NCBI GenBank assembly: GCA_948473115.1
Contig: CAOKWI010000009.1
Coordinates: 22,200 to 86,199, forward strand
DNA from: an uncultured Lachnospiraceae bacterium
Lineage (GTDB): Bacteria; Bacillota; Clostridia; Lachnospirales; Lachnospiraceae
Length of the DNA: 64,000 nucleotides
Reading direction: 5' to 3'
Made by a program: the position numbers and the translations under genes. Shown here piece by piece: positions 58,737 through 64,000 of this stretch. Numbering within the stretch: the stretch's first letter is position 1; each line of letters begins with the position of its first letter. The notes under the pieces are model-generated. The model did not search any database, was not told the DNA's origin, and saw nothing but the letters and a program-made list of their open reading frames with translations.

Positions 58737-59765
58737 ATGCGAAGCGCGATTGTGGGATGCGGCAGTATTGCGCAGGTACATGCGCAGGCCATTGGGCAGC
58801 TGCGCCAGGAGGGACTTGTGGCGGTGGCCGATATAGAGCGGGATAAGGCGGAGAGCATGGCAGCCCTTTACGGCGCAAAGGCATATTCGGACTGGGAGAA
58901 AATGCTGGAGAAGGAACGGATAGACGTGCTGCATATTTGTACCCCGCATTATCTCCATGCATCGATGGCTGTGTCGGCATTGGAACGGGGAGTGCATGTG
59001 TTTATGGAAAAGCCTCCTGTGATTCATCTGCAGCAGTGGGAGCAGCTGTCGGCAGCCGTGAGAAATCAGCAGAATGGCGCCAAGGTCGGGGTATGCTTTC
59101 AGAACCGCTATAACAGCAGCGTAAGGTATGTGAAAGAACGTATGGACAAAGGGGCTTGGGGCAGACTGCTGGGCGCACGGGGAATCGTGACCTGGAGGAG
59201 GGACGAGGAATATTATACCGCAGGCGGCTGGCGCGGGCAGATTGAGACGGAGGGCGGCGGCGCGCTGATCAATCAGGCCATTCATACGCTGGATTTGCTG
59301 CAGTATTTTGCAGGAGAGAAGGCGCTTGCTGTGGAGGCTGTCATGGATAGGCAGCATCTGCCGGAAAGCATCGGGGTGGAAGACCTGGCGGCTGTCTATA
59401 TATCCTATCCTCATGCCAGAGTCTGTCTGTACGCCTCAAACAGCTATGTGGCAGATGTCCCGCCGCTTCTGGAGCTGGAATGTGAGAAGGCGAGGATCAG
59501 AATCGAGGAAGAGTCAGTGACGGTTTACACTGCGGAGGGTGAACGGCAGGAGGTGGAGTTACAGGTTCAGGAATGCCTGGGAAAACGTTACTGGGGAGCC
59601 GGACACTTCAGCACAATCCGTGAATTTTATCGCTGCGCCGCGTCAGGAGAGCATTTTCCAATCGAACTTGAGGATGTGGAAGATACAGTGGATCTGCTTT
59701 TAAAAGCATACGCGTCGGCCGCTTTAAAGAGAATGGGCAATTGTGAAAATCTGTTCGTTAAATGA
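58737..59765 (+). CDS. Gfo/Idh/MocA family oxidoreductase
   Basis: RSAIVGCGSIAQVHAQAI; VLHICTPHYLHASMAVSALERGVHVFMEKPPV. Confidence 0.95.
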   Translation: MRSAIVGCGSIAQVHAQAIGQLRQEGLVAVADIERDKAESMAALYGAKAYSDWEKMLEKERIDVLHICTPHYLHASMAVSALERGVHVFMEKPPVIHLQQWEQLSAAVRNQQNGAKVGVCFQNRYNSSVRYVKERMDKGAWGRLLGARGIVTWRRDEEYYTAGGWRGQIETEGGGALINQAIHTLDLLQYFAGEKALAVEAVMDRQHLPESIGVEDLAAVYISYPHARVCLYASNSYVADVPPLLELECEKARIRIEEESVTVYTAEGERQEVELQVQECLGKRYWGAGHFSTIREFYRCAASGEHFPIELEDVEDTVDLLLKAYASAALKRMGNCENLFVK

Positions 59766-59823
59766 GGGTTTCGCAATCGCCTTTCATTGGAGGAGAAAAA
59801 GATAAGGAGCAAGGAGAAAAAGT

Positions 59824-61551
59824 ATGGACAGGGAGATTGGCATGAGGACGGAATACCCAAGGCCGCAGTTTGTCAGGACGGACTGGATGTCACTGAACGG
59901 GGCCTGGGATTTCGCTTTTGATGAGGAAGCGTATGAGGAAACGATCAATGTGCCGTTTGTGTATGAGGCGAAGCTTTCCGGAATTGAGAAGAGGGAGTTT
60001 CATGATCAGGTGTGGTATCGCCGGACATTTGAGATACCGGAACATTGGAAGGGCAAGAGGATCCTGCTTCATTTTGGGGCGGTGGACTATGCGTGTCAGG
60101 TTTTCGTAAATGGGAAAAATGTCATGCACCATGTAGGGGGGCAGAGCAGTTTTTCGGTGGATATCACAGAAGCTCTTGATGCCCATGTAAATGAGTTGAA
60201 ATTGTGTGTACGGGATTTTCACCGCGAATTGGACATTGTGAGGGGGAAACAGTTCTGGAAGGAGGAGTCAGAAAGCATTTTTTACACGGCATCGATGGGG
60301 ATATGGCAGAGTGTGTGGCTGGAGCCCGTGTCCGACAAATACATCAGGCAGGTGCATATCACGCCGCTGTTGGATGAAAAATCGGTGAAATTCTCATACG
60401 AAACAGAACAGGCGCGGGAGTGTGTGCTGGAAACGACAATTTCTTTCGACGGGATTGAAGCCGGGAACTTTTCTGTCAGTCTGAATCATGTCAAAGGGGA
60501 ATTTACGGTAAGGATCGACGAGGAAGCGCTTGGATGCTGGAATACGGTGGAGGACCTGGTGTGGTCTCCGGAATCCCCCAGACTTTTTGATGTGACGTTT
60601 ACCTTGAGGGGAGGCGGTATCACATGGGATTCTGTCCAGTCCTATTTTGGACTGCGAAAGGTCTCGGTAGAGAACGGGAGATTTCTGCTGAATAACCGTC
60701 CCTATTACCAGAAGCTTGTGCTTGATCAGGGATTCTGGCCGGAAGGACTGTTTACGGCGCCGTCGGACGAGGCACTGATAAAGGACATACAGCTTGCGAA
60801 AGATATGGGCTTCAACGGTGTGCGCAAGCATCAGAAAGTGGAGGACCCGAGATTTCTGTACCATGCGGACAGGATGGGACTGCTGGTATGGGGAGAAATG
60901 GCATCGGGATACTGTTATTCCAACAGGCTGATCAAGGATACCGTGAATGAGTGGATCTGTGAGATTGAAAGGGATTATAACCATCCGTGTATTGTGGTCT
61001 GGACTGCGTTAAATGAATCATGGGGAGTTCTGGAAACGGCACATAACAGGGAACAGCAGAACTTCTGCAAGGCGATGTACGCTTTGATAAAATCACTGGA
61101 CGGTACGAGGGCTGTGATTGACAACGACGGATGGGAGCATGTGGAAACGGATCTGCTTACCATTCATGACTATGAACCGGAGAGGGAAGCGCTTATGGAA
61201 CGGTACGGCAGTATGGAACGGATCCTGCGGGAACAGCCTGCGGGAAGAGGGCTGTACGCAGGAGAAGGCCGGTATCGGAATGAGCCTGTGCTGGTCACGG
61301 AGTTTGGCGGTATTTCCTTTCAGAAGGACGCAACGGAAGGGTGGGGATATTCGGCGGCAGTGTCAGAGGAAGACTTTGTGCGGCGCTATCGTGAAGTGGT
61401 TCAGCCCTTATTGAAGTCAGAATGGCTGCAGGGCTTTTGCTATACACAGCTTACAGATGTGGAACAGGAGATCAACGGTCTTTATACATATGATAGATGT
61501 CCCAAAATTGATCCGGAACAAATCCGCCGGATTAATGAAGGAGAGGGATGA
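59824..61551 (+). CDS. Glycoside hydrolase family 2 protein
   Basis: VPFVYEAKLSGIEKREFHDQVWYRRTFEIPEHWKGKRILLHFGAVDY; NHPCIVVWTALNESWG; VLVTEFGGISF. Confidence 0.94.
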   Translation: MDREIGMRTEYPRPQFVRTDWMSLNGAWDFAFDEEAYEETINVPFVYEAKLSGIEKREFHDQVWYRRTFEIPEHWKGKRILLHFGAVDYACQVFVNGKNVMHHVGGQSSFSVDITEALDAHVNELKLCVRDFHRELDIVRGKQFWKEESESIFYTASMGIWQSVWLEPVSDKYIRQVHITPLLDEKSVKFSYETEQARECVLETTISFDGIEAGNFSVSLNHVKGEFTVRIDEEALGCWNTVEDLVWSPESPRLFDVTFTLRGGGITWDSVQSYFGLRKVSVENGRFLLNNRPYYQKLVLDQGFWPEGLFTAPSDEALIKDIQLAKDMGFNGVRKHQKVEDPRFLYHADRMGLLVWGEMASGYCYSNRLIKDTVNEWICEIERDYNHPCIVVWTALNESWGVLETAHNREQQNFCKAMYALIKSLDGTRAVIDNDGWEHVETDLLTIHDYEPEREALMERYGSMERILREQPAGRGLYAGEGRYRNEPVLVTEFGGISFQKDATEGWGYSAAVSEEDFVRRYREVVQPLLKSEWLQGFCYTQLTDVEQEINGLYTYDRCPKIDPEQIRRINEGEG

Positions 61552-61577
61552 TGTCCAGAAAAAGAAGGGCGGACAGA

Positions 61578-62831
61578 ATGGAGAAAAAGTATAAGATTGA
61601 TACGGAAGAAAACAAAGCGTTCATGAAGGAACTGAGGGAGGAGCTCCTGGCCTTTGGACATAGATTCCCCTCCCCTGCAGGGAGCTCCTATTATCTGGGG
61701 GACGATGGAACCCCCTGGACGGAAATGGATCGGGAAACGTGGATCACCTGTCGTATGGCTCATGTGTACAGTATAGGGACCCTTCTGGGATATGGCGGAA
61801 GCGCCGGGCTGGCGGACGCCGCGCTGAGAGGGATCAGGGGGGAACTGCATGACAGGGAAAACGGCGGCTTTTATGTGGGGGTGACCCCGGAGGGCGTGAT
61901 CCTTCCCGGAAAGCAGTGCTATGCCCATGCTTTTGTGATCCTTGCGGCATCCTCCGCTCTGCTGGCAGGAAGGGAGGGGGCAGGAGAGCTGCTGGAGGAA
62001 GCCCTGGAATTGTTTGATCTGAGATTCTGGAATGACAGGGAGGGATTGTCCTGCGATACCTGGGATACCGGTTTCACGGTGTTGGACGCCTACCGCGGAC
62101 TGAATGCAAACATGCATACTGTGGAGGCTTTTCTGGCGGCTGCGGACGCCACGGGAAAGGGGAAATACCGGGAGAGGGCAGGGCGCGTGATCGGACAGGT
62201 GTTGAAATGGGCTTCCGAAAATCAGTGGAGGATACCGGAGCACTTTACGGAGGACTGGGAAATATGCCTGGACTATAACAGGGAGTGTCCCGCACATCGC
62301 TTCAAGCCCTATGGAGCCACACCGGGGCATGGCATCGAGTGGGCGAGGCTGTTCGTCCAGTGGGCGCTGGCATCTTTCCGGGAGGATACGGCAGGGGCGG
62401 AGAAGTATGTGGAAGCGGCCGAAATGCTTTATGGGCGGGCTGTGGAAGACGCATGGAATGTGGACGGCTCGCCCGGCATCGTATATACCACGGATTGGGA
62501 CGGCAAACCGGTAATCCGTGACAGGATGCACTGGACCCTTGCGGAGGCGATCAACACGGCGGCAGTGCTGTACCGTGTGACGGGAAAAGACAGATATGCT
62601 TCGGACTATGCTGAATTTATGAAATATCTGGATGAAAGGGTGCTGGATCGTGAGAATGGATCCTGGTTTCACCAGATGGATGCCAATCACCGTGTGATCG
62701 GCACCGTGTGGCCCGGAAAATCAGACATATACCATGCGCTGCAGGCCACGCTGATCCCCTATTATGACCCGAGGTTATCTGTCGCAGCGGCGGTGAAGAA
62801 CGGAGCGGTCTGCGGGGAACATATCGGCTGA
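61578..62831 (+). CDS. AGE family epimerase/isomerase
   Basis: MAHVYSIGTLLGYGGSAGLADAALRGIRGELHDRENGGFYVGVTPEG; KPYGATPGHGIEWARLFVQWA; QMDANHRVIGTVWPGKSDIYHALQATLIP. Confidence 0.9.
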   Translation: MEKKYKIDTEENKAFMKELREELLAFGHRFPSPAGSSYYLGDDGTPWTEMDRETWITCRMAHVYSIGTLLGYGGSAGLADAALRGIRGELHDRENGGFYVGVTPEGVILPGKQCYAHAFVILAASSALLAGREGAGELLEEALELFDLRFWNDREGLSCDTWDTGFTVLDAYRGLNANMHTVEAFLAAADATGKGKYRERAGRVIGQVLKWASENQWRIPEHFTEDWEICLDYNRECPAHRFKPYGATPGHGIEWARLFVQWALASFREDTAGAEKYVEAAEMLYGRAVEDAWNVDGSPGIVYTTDWDGKPVIRDRMHWTLAEAINTAAVLYRVTGKDRYASDYAEFMKYLDERVLDRENGSWFHQMDANHRVIGTVWPGKSDIYHALQATLIPYYDPRLSVAAAVKNGAVCGEHIG

Positions 62832-62975
62832 TCGAAGCCGGAGGCCACGCTGCGCTTCCGGAGGCGGGAATCTTTCTTTAGGGCGGGCTGTATTACACAG
62901 CCGCCTGGACAGCCGCATTTTTGGACGGCAGCAATATCCGATACGAAATGAAATATATATGGAATATGTTTAGAC

Positions 62976-63014
62976 AAAATACAAGATATAGATACTATAT
63001 CTTGTATTTTTAAT
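62976..63014. terminator. Bidirectional intrinsic terminator
   Basis: Perfect 15-bp stem AAAATACAAGATATA-GATAC-TATATCTTGTATTTT followed by TT. Confidence 0.8.
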
Positions 63015-63202
63015 GAAAAAATGGGCAATATATTTTGACATATACATACAGACTATGGTAAACTATATAGAATCAAAATAGTGGGGGATTATTGCGTTGT
63101 AGAGGAAAATGACTCTGGCGTCATGGCGGAAAGTCATGATATTGGGAAAGTATACTGATATTGCAATTATGATAACAGACTCAATGTAGGGAGCGAAGTA
63201 CC

Positions 63203-64000
63203 TTGGATAAGTATGAATATAAAGTAAGAGCGGATGAAATAAAGGATTTGATTGCCCAAGGAGAATATGTGCAGGCCGCAGAGATTGCGGATACCATTGA
63301 CTGGCGGCGGGTGAAGAGCGTGATGATGCTTTGCACCATCAGTGATCTGTATAAGATTAACAGACGTTACGAGGATGCCAGAAATATGCTTCTGCTGGCT
63401 TATGAGAGAAGACCCGGCGGAAGGACGATCTGCTATTCTCTCTGCGAACTGTCTATTAAGATGGAAGATTATGTGCCGGCTGTCAATTATTATAAGGAAT
63501 TTGTACAGGTGGCGCCCAAGGATCCGGGACGCTACATTTTGCAGTATAAGCTGTATGAGGCTCAGGATGTGAGCCTGGAGGAACGCATCGGGGTCCTGGA
63601 GGAACTGAAGAAGAGGGACTATCGCGAAAAGTGGGCTTACGAACTGGCATATCTGTACCACAGGGTAGGTCTTGGCACACGCTGTGTGGAGGAGTGTGAT
63701 GAGCTCATCCTCTGGTTTGGCGAAGGAAAATATGTCATAAAGGCAATGGAACTGAAAATGATCCATCAGCCCTTGACTCCTTCCCAGCAGGAGAAGTATG
63801 ACCATCGTTTTGACGGGGCTTCACAGGCCTATTATGAACCCCAGCGGGAAGCAGCCCGTCAGGAAGCATCTGAGGGGCAGTCAAGTGTGCTCCAGGGGCA
63901 GTCAAGTGTGCTCCAGGGGCAGCCGAGGATGCCCCAAGGGCAGCCTTATTATGAGGGAGAACAGGGAGCGCCCCAGGAGCCGTTCTATTATGAGGGACAG
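63203..64000 (+). CDS. TPR-containing protein, 3' end outside window (absent from ORF track)
   Basis: TTG start with AGGGAG RBS; 266 open codons LDKYEYKVRADEIKDLIAQGEYVQAAEIADTIDWRRVKSVMMLCTISDLYKINRRYEDARNMLLLAYERRPGGRT... Confidence 0.85.
   Translation, partial: MDKYEYKVRADEIKDLIAQGEYVQAAEIADTIDWRRVKSVMMLCTISDLYKINRRYEDARNMLLLAYERRPGGRTICYSLCELSIKMEDYVPAVNYYKEFVQVAPKDPGRYILQYKLYEAQDVSLEERIGVLEELKKRDYREKWAYELAYLYHRVGLGTRCVEECDELILWFGEGKYVIKAMELKMIHQPLTPSQQEKYDHRFDGASQAYYEPQREAARQEASEGQSSVLQGQSSVLQGQPRMPQGQPYYEGEQGAPQEPFYYEGQ
63876..63947 (+). repeat. In-frame 21-bp tandem repeat, about 3 units
   Basis: ggggcagtcaagtgtgctcca x2, then ggggcagccgaggatgcccca; encodes GQSSVLQ GQSSVLQ GQPRMPQ. 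Confidence 0.8.

Overview
This 64 kb window looks like a Clostridia/Lachnospiraceae-type chromosome, judged from gene content and codon style only. It is almost entirely protein-coding; I saw no rRNA, tRNA or CRISPR array. From left to right: (i) a PadR C-terminal fragment, an FMN reductase/membrane fusion, a DUF5107+TPR protein, and a MerR-controlled pair of ABC exporters; (ii) an accessory stretch (10-21 kb) with a DUF234-type ATPase, AraC, GNAT, a Septu-like ATPase+HNH pair, a SirTM-like sirtuin, an SDR/HxlR divergent pair and DUF2975/XRE; (iii) DUF4173, MATE, a hybrid histidine kinase, an HD-GYP-like protein with a degenerate HD dyad, and NUDIX; (iv) an AT-rich island with a two-gene ATPase + TOPRIM/DUF4276-like system whose second gene is split by a 162-bp MITE-like element; (v) an SGNH esterase, a heterodimeric ABC exporter, and a DUF4358-MBOAT-DHHW acylation locus; (vi) HAD and rsmA; (vii) a glycan-utilisation locus (44-63 kb) with a GntR/LacI regulator, GH38, DUF4965 protein, sugar ABC importer, AraC sensor, isomerase, two Gfo/Idh/MocA, GH2 and AGE; (viii) a partial TPR CDS with a TTG start that the ORF track misses. 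The most unusual signals are: a MITE-like family with a constant 54-bp core but copy-specific, internally complementary arms, one copy of which splits the putative defence effector; a perfect-consensus promoter followed by a terminator/antiterminator-like leader before the sugar-binding protein gene; a roughly 115-bp nested-palindrome element before the MerR promoter; and many frame-preserving minisatellites. Family calls come from reading the sequence and were not verified by any search.
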